Source: Haliotis asinina
Taxonomy: Eukaryota; Mollusca; Gastropoda; Lepetellida; Haliotidae
Assembly (NCBI RefSeq): GCF_037392515.1
Contig: NC_090295.1
Location: forward strand, 21,840,001-21,904,000
DNA: 64,000 bases
Direction of reading: 5' to 3'
The notes below the pieces were generated by a model. The model ran no database searches. It was not told the origin of the DNA and saw only the letters and a program-made list of their open reading frames with translations. Position 1 is the stretch's first letter; each line of letters starts with the position of its first letter. Positions 15,101 to 25,795 of this stretch are shown here, piece by piece. A program made the translations under genes and the position numbers.

Positions 15101-18100
15101 TCAATTCTTCATGTGTGAGGCCCATTTCCGTGGTCCTTTAGACGTCTGCTACCTCAGTGGTGTTTTAGACGTCTGCTACCTCACTGCCTCAGTGTCACAA
15201 CTTGCATGATGATAATGGCAAGACTGAGGCTCATTTGATTTTGTACAGTTATGCATGGCCTTTTTCAAAATTTAAATAGCTTATTATAAATTCACAAAAT
15301 CCCGATAAGATTGCAAGGGGGCTTGTATGTATTCAAGGATGATGTAGGAATGGATTTTGAACAAATTCCAAAATGCTGAGGATGCATTATAGACATAAAA
15401 TTGCCTTTTCTCAGTGTTTTAAATTATTTTGATTTTAAAAGCAGCATACCCAAGTCAGTTAGAAACCAACCTGGGAGGTAGGATGTTAGTAGTCATTGTA
15501 GACGTATCGCCAAGTTCTAGCCTGTTTATAGACGTTTATCACAGAGACCGTCATTGTTTTACACTCTCCACCATTTTTTCATCTTGTAACTCTCTTCTTT
15601 GTCGCCTACTCCGACTCAAATGCCATTTTGTTTAAGGTATGTGAAACTTTCTGATTTCTTTCTTGCTTCTTGCATGCTTTCACTGTGTTGTTCTGTGTTG
15701 CTGTAGATCACCTAACACCGAGCAAAACTTTCTTTGTATTTATTGTTAAATTCATAAAAAAAAAGTTCAAGAATTTTGCATTTTATGGGGCAGAAAACAT
15801 TATGAAAGGTTGTTATATTTGTGATCGTATCATAATTTCCTAATTGTTGTGATCATTCAGAGTTTTCAATATTTATAATTAACACATTGTGAAATGTGAA
15901 ATTTTTACAGATAATATGGTAATGGTTCTGTGGTTGTTATTTTTTTTTTTCAGATAAAATGTAGACTTTCTGAAACAAATAGATTCTTTCTGCTGTGCAA
16001 ACAAGTTATAGATTGGAAACAAATGAAAGCAACTTGGCAAAACCTAATCAAGAGTGTTGTGTGTGCCACATGGTTTGTTGTTCTTCAACTGAGGTTTGGT
16101 GTCGTCCACAAAGTCCAGATGTTTCATACAGTACCTGTAACTGATTGTTTTTTACAAGCAATAAATTGTGTTTGTTATCTTAACTTAATTTGAAACCATG
16201 ACCTCTCGATAAATTTGATCCCCTCCAGAAAGAAACTTTTTGAAACATTGCCTCTTTCTGAAATCTGCCTCTTTCTGATAGCTGAGCCTCAGTGAAACCT
16301 TTCCTCCTGTTGAAGATTTTCAAATTTAAACAGCACAGTTCAAATTTTGAGCACATTTTCATTCATTTGTTCTTTTAAAACTTTGCTGCTAGTTATACTC
16401 CAAAATGTTTCAGTCTATTTTGACTTCATCTATTCAAAGTATTTTCTATAGCTACCTGAATAGATATATTCCTCTCAGTATGAACTAGCCATTGCCCACA
16501 GCATATAGCGACACTCACACACACACATCAAGCTTTCTTTTTCCATATTTAAGTTTACAAGTTGTAAAAACAGTTCCCTTTATTTGTTCCATTGTACTTG
16601 AATCCCAGGTTTGTTCCAAAAAAGTTTCTGGGTTGTTACTAGGCAGTAAGGTAGTGTAATTGGTAAAGCGTTGGCCTGTCACGCTATAGACCTGGGTTTG
16701 ATTCCCTATATGGGTACAATGTGTGAAGCCCATTTCTGGTGTCCCGCACTGTGATATTGGTGCAATAAAAGTAATAAAACCATGCTCCTTCACCTAGAAT
16801 GCCGTAAGCACCATGCGCGTAGTTGTGTTTTCACCAAAGTCATAAATGTATGACAGCAGCATCACTTCAATCTTTCTATCCAAATGAAGCTAACCATTCA
16901 TGGTGGTACTATTCTCATCTCAATCATTTATAAACTAAATCTAAGCATACATGGCTTGCATCACATTCCTCCCTCTGACGTTTTGACCAAAACCAAACAC
17001 ACTCATTCTCTAGCCTTGGGGACGTTGTATTTTCCTCATCCCAACCATTCATCCTTCTTGGCCCCTCTCTTGTGCCGGTCTCAGTCTTGTAGACAGGTTT
17101 TCCAACTTTGACTTGTGAGGTAACTTAATAGGGATAGAACAAACTGTATAGATAACAACTTTTTACATTTCGTGAGTGAGAGCTTTTCGATACAGATTTT
17201 TGTTCCCTTGTCAAGCTTGTCTGTACCGAAACTTCATTCTCACCTTGAATCAACTTGAACCTGCATTGGACCTATGAAGGTCCGGGGTAGAATAGGCCTT
17301 CAGCAAGCCATGCTTGCCATAAAAGGCGACTATGTTTGTCGTAAGAGGCGACTAATGGGATCCCTCGCTGACTTGGTTGACACATGTCATCAGTTCCCAT
17401 TTGCGCAGATCGATGCTCATGTTGTTGATTACTGGATTGTCTGGTACAGACTCAATTATTTACAGACCGCCACCATATAGCTGGAATATTGCTGAGTGCG
17501 GCGTAGAACTCAACTCAATTGAACCTGCATTGAAATGTCACACTAATTAAATAAAACAAGTTCTTATCCATATATTTGTTCTATATATTTTACTTCCAAG
17601 TATCTAAAGTTATCCAAGGTCACAATGGTTAATTATTGAGTCTCTGACCACATGAATATGTGCTCACTGTATCAACCACTAGGTTACTTTGTCCAGATAC
17701 ATCACAGGCTGAGTAGGATGTAAAGCGCATTTCACTCAGGCCCTGACTCTTTTACACAGTAGATGTTTTCATAAAAATAATAGCAATGAGTGTTTTGTTT
17801 TAAATTAATTTTTGTGACGTGTTACGAGCTAGTTTTTTTGTTGTGTGAGATGGAGAATCTCTCCAGCGGCGTTATGGCGTCTTTAGATGGTGATGGGTGT
17901 ATTGTAGAGCGCTTTGGTGTTGAAAAGAATTTAGTTAGTAAATTCCTGAACATTTGGTAACACAATTTCAACTTAACACATGTTCTTGCAAAAATTATTT
18001 GAAATGTACTTGTGAAATGCATTAGGGAACATACTGCAACATACAGATCCAGTTCTTCCTTAACTTGTTTTGTGTTGTATATAATTGTGATTCTACCTGA

Positions 18101-21100
18101 CCATTTTTCTTCATTAGGCATTGTTTATTGTGATCTTAAATGGATGATACTATGTTATAATTTACGTGTCCTTAAACCCCACCGTGACTGTTGCATTGTT
18201 TCATTCTGTAAAATTTTAAACCCAAAAGACTATTCAGAATTGAGAGGAATATATCCTGTATTCTGAAATTATTCAAATTTCAATGGACCCCACTAAAAAG
18301 AACATTTGTCTCTTGGAAAATAGCTTTTTGTTTGTAATTCTGGAAGATAACTTTTTTCATGTGAAATGTTATATCCTTTTAGTGAATTTGTTTCATTTTG
18401 TGTTCTGTTCATTAACTTTTGGAAAATATTTCATTTTAAATCAATCTCTGAAGTAGAGAAATACTTCTAATGAACCATATTCTTCAGCAAACAGACACAC
18501 CAAACTATTTCCAGCAGATAAGGAAAACAACTGTGACTTATGCACAATACAAGTTGGGTTGAAGAAATATTATTTAGGAACCTTCAAAGAAATGAAATGT
18601 ACTGTAGTGATATAGTCATATCGATGGAATATTCCAAAAAGTGACGTAAAACTATACCCACCCACCCCTCAAGGATATTTACAAAACCTATTGCCTTCCA
18701 AAATCTTTTTTTTTTCAATTTTGTATATATATTTGCAAACAATAGCAGACAGCAGAGTTACTTCCCTTCTTTACATATTTGGGAGTTACCTCCCTTTCAT
18801 GTAATGGAGGACAGATCTTTACTGCCACATGCAGGTCACTTGACTATTTACAGGCTGACGGAGGTGGAAGAGACAGTCCACGATCGAACTCGCTCCCTCT
18901 CAATGTTACAAGTGCGTACCAAATTCTTAGAGGAGGAGACTTCAAGACTTCAGGACCATGTCGACACTCTTTCTCAGCAGAAACACAGTTTAGATAGGCT
19001 TGTCAAAGATCTGCGCCTAGGCAAGGATCGAAATGTGAGTTCATCACTATTAGAGAGAAAAGTTTTGTTATACATTTTTATACATTTTAGTGAAAATGAA
19101 GTTGAGAATACATTAGAGAATATCATAAAATCACTGTTCATTACTATAATATAACTATATGCAGTAAATTCTATTTGAGTCAATGGCAAAGAGGATAGTT
19201 TGATAATGATAATCTCTTGGTTGCTTTAATAGGCATTTGAACAGGCAGATCAGAGGGAACTGTTTTATTTTTTCATTCATAGCATCCACTGACCTAAAAT
19301 TTTAAAAAGTGCAATAAAGGATAAATTCATGTATGGTACTCAAACATGTATCCTCTCATCAGTTCAAAATGTGTTTGGGAAACAAGAAGTTGGTAAACCA
19401 TGTGATCAATACCGTGCCCTTGATGAAAAAAATCCTAAAATATCCAGAAAGGATGGTCTGTCTCAAAATGTAATGATTGTGGGCAATGCCTTAATAACTG
19501 AAAAAAATATGCCATAAAAACTATGTTTGAAATGAAAGCCTTCTTCTTGCCTTCAATAGCAATAAAGATAAAGATGTTTAATTATATGTTCCCGCACCCT
19601 TTGAGCTGTCTGATCAAGAAACATGATGTACACCTCAGATGGACTAAATTTTTAGTTCATTATTTTGATGTAGTGAAAAAATGCCAGAAATAACTAAACA
19701 TATCTGTTTTTTTAGGAATATGACGATATAGACTACACATATTTTAGAGGAGTATCACCCCGTTACCGTGGTTTCCATGGTTGCCTCAATTTTTGAATAG
19801 TGAGAAATAAGTGCATCAAAGTTTGTTAACAGTTTCAATTGTGTTCAAGTTCGACTAACCAGATCCATTTGTTTGAATGATGCGCACATTTGAATGATAA
19901 TGACAATGCACTCAGTTACTGCACGTTTTGCACCCACAGTTTACACCAACAGTATTTGTGTTGATAAATATATTCTTTGAATAAATCATCAATTTCCAGA
20001 TGTTTATATCTAAAGTTATTTTATGATTTTTAGATGTTTTTGAAAAAGAATATTTAAGCCAGCCAAGTTTATTTCATTTTTTATGGATCTACCTGTCAGA
20101 TTTTTTCAAGCATGAAAATTGATTCTCCCTTCTCAAAAAATAAAATCCTAATGTTTTTATTGGCCATAAATGTAAAAAAGAAAAATGATTTTTAGATTGT
20201 TTTTTTCCATATAAATTGCCAAAAGTAAAATACTTTGGGGATTTGGAAGAAATATTGCTTTCATTGGCGATTTTTTTTTTTTTCATCCTGCCTTTAGGTT
20301 TTCTGAGGACAAAATCCTTAAAACAAGAAATGAAACTGGTCTGGCCTTGTTGAGTATAGTTTGTTTATCCATTATAGCATAGTTTTGATAAATTGTTAAG
20401 GGTGTCTACTTGTTTCCTTCATTCAGTGATGCAGTGGTGAGGTTTGTAACTGCCCAGCGTCCATCTCCTTTTCCACCTCTCTGACCCTCCAGAGGTCATT
20501 TATATATTTTTGTCTTCTCACTATATGCAAATCATTTCAGCATTACAGCATCCAGTTTTATTAAATCCATTTTCTCACACCCTATGCATTCATTTGAAAA
20601 TCAGAATCACTTTTGCCCTTTAAGTGGTAGGGATGTTGCGCTATGTGAAGCTACCTCCCTTTGCTGACAGGATTTGCTGATAGTGGGTTGCAATCCAATA
20701 TTTGCCCTGATTATGATGCAAGGTCTACAATTCCATTCCAGTTTACTTGTAGTGATACACATCAATGACTTATGGAAATTCCGTGAAAAAACTGAATTGA
20801 AAGTTGCTGGTAATTTAGTGTTGAAGAGCCACAGGAATGGGGATATTTAAATGATTAAAATCCTGTGATCAGTAAAAAACAGACAAACTACTTCCTTTAT
20901 TTTCGAAATAGTCCAAAGTAGATTTTGATGTCATGTACTAAGTATGCTATTTTATCTTTTCACAAAGTATTCTGGGAGTTTTCTTAACCATCTTTCCACA
21001 ATATTCATATTTATGTGTGTCCAACTTCAGTCTCATTATGGAAACACATCTCCTTTTTTTTCTTCTTGTTTATGCTACAAATTGACTGTATCTCATACAC

Positions 21101-22369
21101 CCTGTGAAGATCTGGGAGGGATAGCATCCAGCAACCCATGTTTGTCATAAGAGGCGAATAAAGGGATCGGATATTTGGCTCTCTGACTTAGTTGACACAA
21201 TGTATCATATCCCAGTTGTTTAGATCAATGCTCATGCTATTGATCACTGGATTGTCTGGTTAAGACTCTCCTATTTACAGAGTACTGTCATGTAGCTTGA
21301 ATATTGCTGAGTGTGGAATTAATCAACACACAAACAAACAAACAAACAAACAAACAGTGAAATGTAGCTCTGATACTAGTAAAATCTGTCATTGTCACTT
21401 AAAACTGTTGGCACCTCAGGACTGGTGTTCATACTTTTGGCCAATAAGCATACCAGATCCAGTGTTGATGAAAGCAACTTATTATACTCTGCATATCTTC
21501 ATATAGTATACTGATGGTTACTTCTATGACCTTACCTTGCGTTTGGTGTAGTTCTATACATGTGTTGCAGATGTGTTGCATCTAGGCAGCTTAATTGCAT
21601 CATTTACCCAGTTTCACCATACTAAAACACTATTTTTATTCTGGATGCATCACATGTGCTAATTTGAATATTCCTAAAAAGGATATAACCTTGACATCTG
21701 TGGAGAAGTAGTAGTTCTGATTGGCTGTCAGGTATCACAACCCAGGTAACACCGTAATTTGAAAAGTTGATGAGTTGCATCACTCGCACACACGGACAGT
21801 AATTCCTAGATCAGCACTGAGATATTAAGATGGTTCAAGTACAGTAACACACTCAAAGCATCCTGTAAACATATACTGTTCCCATATACTGTATTATTTA
21901 AACTGTGATATAATTTTTGTATAGTTGGTAGTGTTATTCTCAAGTCAAATGATATGACTGTTTACAAGCATCAGAGATAGAAAAATATTTTGTAACTATT
22001 TATCTCAATTTTTAAGGTTTTTAATTTTTAAAAGTTTTCCCATTTTTAATTATGTGCATATATAATATAGTGTGATCTTGAATTAAGCTGGAATTAATCT
22101 GAGTTATTTCCTCATAGGTTGCACAAGCTTACACTTCGCTTGAGCCAACAGGGAGTTTCACAAGGGGAACAAGTGGAATCGGAAACAGTGTAAACTCAAG
22201 CTGGGACCAAGACCATCTATCAGATGCCATGTTGACTATCCGAAGTTCCCCCTCACATATTAATGGCTATCTTAACAGAGGATATCCTGGTGGTGTACTC
22301 AATCTGTACTCGGGGCAGGACAATGATAGTGAAAAGTCATTTGAGGGAGAAGAAGAGTACGAAGCTTAA
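103..22369 (+). CDS. Coiled-coil protein, last nine exons (5' partial)
   Basis: Nine exons join in frame: 103-240, 1113-1196, 1739-1846, 11503-11660, 12242-12407, 12543-12718, 13457-13621, 18854-19034 and 22118-22369 (TAA at 22367). Each has an AG acceptor and a GT donor, and the phases agree throughout. The 475 residues in the window are almost entirely heptad-rich Glu/Lys/Gln/Leu coiled coil (about residues 1-392). An 83-residue Ser/Gly/Asn-rich, non-coiled tail ends in acidic EEEYEA. No catalytic motif, signal peptide or membrane segment is visible, so a cytoskeletal, centrosomal or ciliary scaffold is likely; that is inference from composition. I do not recognise the orthologue with confidence. 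CCDC30-like, CCDC150-like and ANKRD26-like proteins were considered and none could be confirmed. The start codon lies upstream, and an AG acceptor at 101-102 opens the first exon seen. The 9.7-kb intron at 1847-11502 joins phase-0 exons; a missed exon inside it cannot be excluded. Confidence 0.85.
241..1112 (+). other. Intron of the coiled-coil gene
   Basis: GTAAGT donor at 241, AG at 1111-1112. I see only unique AT-rich sequence inside. Confidence 0.75.
1197..1738 (+). other. Intron of the coiled-coil gene
   Basis: GTGAGG donor and TTGCAG acceptor. It contains one GAGTTATCTCCCTTT-type motif at 1478-1492; nothing else is recognised. Confidence 0.75.
2309..2380 (+). repeat. tRNA-like SINE head, unassigned family
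   Basis: Box-A-like text near 2312 (GTAGCCTC...) and a B-box-like GGTTTGAATCCC at 2361 are tRNA-spaced. Similar heads lie at 8163-8250 and 20637-20700, which share wording around CTGCTGAT...GGGTTTGAATCC. Old and diverged. Confidence 0.35.
2752..3022. mobile_element. MITE-like element with terminal inverted repeats (M3)
   Basis: The left end reads GATTTCTCGAAACAAACTTA. The right end (about 2998-3022) carries the reverse complement, ACTTAAGTTTGTTTTGAGAA. Internal DNA is AT-rich with no ORF. The paired ends about 270 bp apart fit a non-autonomous DNA transposon. Target duplications were not resolved. Confidence 0.5.
3086..3268 (-). repeat. SINE family B, reverse
   Basis: It begins with the reverse of the CTCACT tail and TTTTACGCC, then the reverse of the body (ACCACCCGATCCCATTAG, CTTATGACAAG). 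The 5' head is truncated. Confidence 0.75.
3337..3448 (-). mobile_element. Palindromic MITE family M1
   Basis: About 112 bp with long inverted repeats: one side reads GTAGCCCTACGAACGTCTTA, the other AAGAATTCTTAGGGCTATGA. A second copy in the opposite orientation lies at 55331-55438 and aligns over its whole length, which shows a dispersed family rather than a lone hairpin. Confidence 0.65.
4790..4954 (+). repeat. SINE family A, forward, diverged
   Basis: Box A region TAGCCCAGTGGTTAAGG, a damaged B box, the ATGGGTACAATGTGTGAAAC body and a tail ending in CTCACTCACT. Confidence 0.75.
8163..8300 (+). repeat. tRNA-like SINE head, unassigned family
   Basis: Contains GATCTGCTGATCATGGGTTT followed by GAATCCCAGATTTGCCC. 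The stretch at 20637-20740 repeats this wording with mismatches. This is an ancient short element and not a working tRNA. Confidence 0.35.
8888..8909 (+). repeat. ATT microsatellite
   Basis: About seven uninterrupted ATT units within an intron. Confidence 0.85.
9835..9990 (+). repeat. SINE family A, forward, strongly diverged
   Basis: Recognisable pieces are CTGGTACTATGTGTGAAACC, ATTGCTGTAATAATGCTAAA and an ACATTAAAAACCATGC tail. The head is almost lost. Confidence 0.55.
10326..10668 (+). repeat. Perfect tandem repeat, 3 x 115 bp
   Basis: The word TCATATCCAGTGACAAGAAG starts at 10326, 10441 and 10556, a period of exactly 115 bp. I see no difference between copies until the third breaks off near 10668. 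The period is not a multiple of three, so the open frames crossing it are not coding repeats. Near identity suggests recent or homogenised amplification. Confidence 0.95.
10755..11095 (+). repeat. Loose ~20-28-bp minisatellite
   Basis: Degenerate repeats of the type TTGGTCTAAGGCACAAGTTT recur at irregular spacing, with many substitutions and length changes. It begins about 90 bp after the 115-bp array. Confidence 0.7.
11661..12241 (+). other. Intron of the coiled-coil gene
   Basis: It holds a decayed family B SINE remnant (12030-12185); the rest is unique. Confidence 0.7.
12030..12185 (+). repeat. SINE family B remnant, forward
   Basis: GCTCATGATGTCAATCACTG, GTTGTCTGACCTAGAC and a tail-like TATTGCCGAGTTTGATGT follow the B consensus with many changes. 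Confidence 0.5.
12719..13456 (+). other. Intron of the coiled-coil gene
   Basis: It contains an old family B SINE (13020-13235) and nothing else recognised. Confidence 0.7.
13020..13235 (+). repeat. SINE family B remnant, forward
   Basis: CACATGTCATCATTGTTCTT, GATGTCAATCACTGGAATGT and TATTGCTGAATGTGATG, ending in AACAACAAAAAC, match the B 3' half including the AACAAC-type tail. Confidence 0.6.
15041..15145 (+). repeat. SINE family A, forward, partial
   Basis: GGTGGGGTAGTCTAGTTGTC (box A region), then a B-box-like TTCAGTTCAATTCTTCATG and GGCCCATTTCCGTGGTC. The tail is missing. Confidence 0.55.
16640..16793 (+). repeat. SINE family A, forward
   Basis: TAATTGGTAAAGCGTTGG head, GGGTTTGATTCCC B box, GGGTACAATGTGTGAAGCCC body and an ATAAAACCATGC tail. 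Confidence 0.8.
17271..17519 (+). repeat. SINE family B, forward, near full length
   Basis: It starts TATGAAGGTCCGGGGTAGAA and continues with GGCCTTCAGCAA, GTAAGAGGCGACTAATGGG, GACTTGGTTGACACATGTC and TGGATTGTCTGGTACAGAC. It ends in the shared tail GCTGGAATATTGCTGAGTGC. Confidence 0.9.
18605..18668 (+). repeat. SINE family A tail fragment
   Basis: GATGGAATATTCCAAAAAGTGACGTAAAAC followed by CCCACCCA resembles the family tail only. Confidence 0.35.
20637..20740 (+). repeat. tRNA-like SINE head, unassigned family
   Basis: GGATTTGCTGATAGTGGGTT followed by GCAATCCAATATTTGCCCTG parallels 8207-8250. It includes the CTACCTCCCTTT motif. Confidence 0.35.
21101..21356 (+). repeat. SINE family B, forward, CAAA-tailed
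   Basis: CTGTGAAGATCTGGGAGGGA head, ACCCATGTTTGTCATAAGAG, ATCACTGGATTGTCTGG and ATATTGCTGAGTGTGGAATT, followed by a run of CAAA units. The CAAA tail differs from the CTCA tail of other B copies. Confidence 0.85.
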
Positions 22370-22414
22370 TTTTGTGATGTTGAGAAACACTATTGATGTG
22401 GAGGTGCAGATTGT

Positions 22415-22681
22415 GGCCTTGATTAAATAGTATCATGGGAAGATTGTGACCTGACGTAAACACTGTAAATGTATAGTTTGACCTGACTGAACAATGGAAG
22501 GATGGTGGTTATGACCTTGATTCAACAATGTCAAGGTGAAGGTTGTGACCTCGATTCAGCAATGTCACGGTTAAGGTTGCGACCTTGATTGAACAATATC
22601 AAGGTGAGATTGTGACCTTGACTGAACAAAGTGAAAGTGAATTCTGTGGCCTTGATTAAGTGTCAAGGTGAAGGTTATGAT
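22415..22681 (+). repeat. 8 x ~33-bp tandem array in the 3'UTR of the coiled-coil gene
   Basis: Units begin with GACCTTGATT or a close form at 22415, 22448, 22480, 22513, 22547, 22581, 22614 and 22648, spaced 32-34 bp, starting 46 bp after the stop codon. In several units ACCTTGA and TCAAGGT can pair across a 7-10-nt loop (22514, 22582; shorter stem at 22649). TGACCTTGA at 22512 and 22613 equals the reverse of TCAAGGTCA, an extended nuclear-receptor half-site. Confidence 0.85.
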
Positions 22682-24828
22682 TGTCATTTTTCAGGTGATG
22701 GTAAGGGTCTTTACAAACCCATGTGTATCAGAAGTTTGACCTGAAATGACTTAATGGTTACTTAATATTTGGCAGTATTGTCTGAAGATCTTCCGTCGAT
22801 CTACTTCACCTTCACGTATAGGAGAGTGACTGCTCCAAACTGAAAGATACCTTGAAACATGAAGTCAGATGTTATGGTATCTTGTGCTTTTCCATTTCTA
22901 CTGTGTACATATCACTGTGGTGTCATTTACCCGATAACAAGGTTTTTATGCTAACAACAATTGTGTGCAAAAAAAAACTGAAGAAATGTTATTACCATGT
23001 TGAATACAAGTTCCTTTTATGAATTTTGTGTGTTATGAAATTCCACAATGAATGTCTCACTTACCTCATTATAAAGTTGCTCCTTTGGAATCTAATTGGA
23101 AAAGAACCATGATATTAGTCCCACCATAGCTGTAGTTTATGGGAAAATACATATTTTTGCATATAATACCTACTTTGTAAAAGTGGTATGAAGTCAATTT
23201 TCGCATTGTTTTATTCTGCCAGTTACTCTTGTTTGCTGATTGTCATGCAGTTTTTATTCCTTTGTTTTAATGTTTGTCAAAAATACCAATTTGTTTTATT
23301 TGTTTTACTGTCTGTATTTGTCGCTGGTTTGAAGAAATGTTTCTTCAATTCATAACACTCCAGAAATTGCAAATTGTCATATACTTGTCCTAACTGGCCA
23401 TCTTTGTTATTACTGTGAAATACATATGTGTTTAGTGGCATGCTTGTCATTGCCTGTAAAGAGTTTTGTCCCTTAGCAGTGGCTTAATATGCCATTCACC
23501 AGATTATGATCCCAGGGTTGTCAGAACCATGGTTACAACAAAATCTAGAAACCATCTACGGCAAGTGATATTGTTTGTATATTTAACTGACATTCTCACT
23601 ATGGATGATTTATGTTTAATTTTGAAGGAAAACCAATTTAAAACTCCTTCAAAGTTTTCGAAAACTTCATGAAATCTACCTATGTTTTTATGTCAGTCTC
23701 ACATTATAATGTTACAATTATTATCCTGTTTCCTGTCCACGGAAGACCGTCCATTGTTATGGTGTTTATACCTGATTGATCGCAGAGAAGCATGAAAACC
23801 AAATAGTCTGTGGTTTCAGTTGTGAAACTTGCACATGTTGTATTCGACCCAGTAAGTATTGCAGATTTGGGGGGCTTGGTTTTTGGAGCACTGATTCAGG
23901 TTTCAAATGAATACTTTGTCATCATGTGGGATGCCCATTCTTGTGGAGTCTTGTAATAATAATGTTATATTCACTGACAGGTTAAAATTAATATTTAATG
24001 TCGTGATGACTACGAAACTATGAATACGATGCATATAGCGTATGCTTGTTCGTGAATGTTCATAATATTTGATTCAGGAGTGTTATACAAACACAACAAA
24101 ATTCTGATTCATTCAAAAATATGTATTTTTACAATTGATTATTATTTTTAGTCCTTTTTGCTATCGATTTTCAATTATTTTTTATCACTGGAACTTTGGC
24201 CATTGAATTATTCTGTTTTGAATTCTGTATACTTTTGTTATAAGAAACTATCTAATCCAGTGAATCTCAGGGAGCGTGGTTTGAGGTACGACTGACATTG
24301 TTTCTGATTAGGCTCTTCAATGCGCCAGACATTTGAAATTAATGCTAGTGTACGTTGAATTTTCTTGTATGGACCCAACGATGCTAACATGATCATACTG
24401 TGATTAGAGACCAGTTCCTGAGTAATGTTCAAACTTCTGGCTTATTTCTTTGATAAAAAAGAACTTTCATTCTCTCATCTCACTCAATCGCCACTGTTAG
24501 CAACCTCTGTCTTTTGCATGACCTCTTTAATTTGCATAATCTCTTATCATGATTTACTGGTCCATGAGATGCTTATTTGGTCGAATTCAGCAAAATATTG
24601 TTGTTTATATATCCAGTTGATTTATTGTACTGTTTTGTTGTGCCCAGTTTCATATCCTTTACTATAAAGTCACTGTTACTTAGAGCTGTGTATTCCTGCT
24701 TCTTATCATGGTCTCATGTACAGAATATTTTCAAATAACTATCCGTCCATTTATACAATGTTAGATCTACAATTTTCTGGGATGTTTTCATGAGATGCGA
24801 CAGGATGTCTGATGTGAAGAGTGGTTGT

Positions 24829-24834
24829 AAATAA
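24829..24834 (+). other. Candidate polyadenylation signal, coiled-coil gene
   Basis: AATAAA, the first perfect hexamer that I noticed downstream of the stop, 2.46 kb away. Assignment is weak because an ATTAAA occurs earlier (near 22423). Confidence 0.25.
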
Positions 24835-24888
24835 ATGAAATCAGGCAGCACCATTGTATTTCAGTGTGGGTTACATATTGTATATGGG

Positions 24889-25045
24889 TGGTGGGGTACC
24901 CCAGTGGTTAAGCGTTCGCTCGTCACGCAGAAGACCCGGGTTCAATTCCCCACATGGGTACTCTGTGTGAAGCCCATTTCTGGTGACCCCACCGTGATGT
25001 TGCTGGAACATTACTAAAAGCGATGTAACACTAAACTCACTCGCA
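24889..25045 (+). repeat. SINE family A, forward, well preserved
   Basis: GGGGTACCCCAGTGGTTAAG head, GGGTTCAATTCCCCACATGG with an intact B box, CTGTGTGAAGCCCATTTCTG, and a tail ending AAACTCACTCGC. Confidence 0.9.
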
Positions 25046-25364
25046 TACTGTATATATATATTGGCCAACAAAACCAGCAGACAAGCCTCTTTCGATAACA
25101 TCAAATTTAGTTCCTTTTCTGGCAATCACTGTGTGTCTTTTTCGTGATCAGTAAGATTTGGATGATTAATTTTGGGGGTGGACGGGGTTATTTTCTTACA
25201 TGACATTAGTGTTTTCTGGAAATTCATGTTTTCGTCAATACTTAAAGGACTGTGGATGAAAAATTGTTTGGAGCAGATTGAATAAGATGAAGATAAATGT
25301 AAACATGTTTTTGTGTGATTGCATTTCGCTCAATATGTGACACAGGCTGGTTTGTTAGCTGACA

Positions 25365-25795
25365 TTTGCATCCTTCACCAATCTTGATTTATCAGATGGT
25401 GTTTGAGAAGAGTTGCACATCCTGCACCCACTGGGATAGCAGGAGGTAGTGGTGAGGTGTTGGTTGAGAGAAACAGGTGTGCATATCTCACTATCTGTAT
25501 TCGGCTGATGGTGACTGAGAAAAAAATGTGCACATCCTTTGTCCATATGAATTTCGGTAGATGTGTCTAAGTAAAGCAGCTGTGCTCCTTCAATCAGCCA
25601 TCCGGATTTGGCAAGTGGAACCTGAAAAAACCAAGTGTTCATCCCTGACCCATCAGGATTTCAGCAGGTGTATCTGACCAGAATGAGTGCATATACTGCC
25701 AGCATCATTATTTCAGCAGATGCATCTGTGAAAAGCAACTGGACATCCTTCACCAGTGTATGAAATAAACCAAAAACCCAGCCAGATATCAGGTC
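25365..25795 (+). repeat. Decayed ~52-bp minisatellite, about eight copies
   Basis: Diverged units starting with CATCC or CATAT occur at 25369, 25418, 25482, 25533, 25585, 25640, 25690 and 25744, with intervals of 49-64 bp (mostly 50-55). Shared wording includes CATCAGGATTTCAGCAG and TGTATCTGA. A stray unit lies near 25988. Heavy divergence implies great age. Confidence 0.7.

Larger units (their letters stand above)
13622..18853 (+). other. Intron of the coiled-coil gene
   Basis: A 5.2-kb AT-rich intron with family A pieces (15041-15145, 16640-16793, 18605-18668), one well-kept family B SINE (17271-17519), and two GAGTTACCTCCCTT-type motifs just before the next exon (18755-18797). No coding exon is evident. 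Confidence 0.65.
19035..22117 (+). other. Last intron of the coiled-coil gene
   Basis: AT-rich; it carries a tRNA-like patch (20637-20740) and a family B SINE (21101-21356). Nothing else is recognised. Confidence 0.65.

Noticed and set aside
22118-22369. Naming the coiled-coil gene ANKRD26, CCDC30 or CCDC150
   Set aside because: Resemblance is limited to generic coiled-coil composition that I cannot verify without a search.
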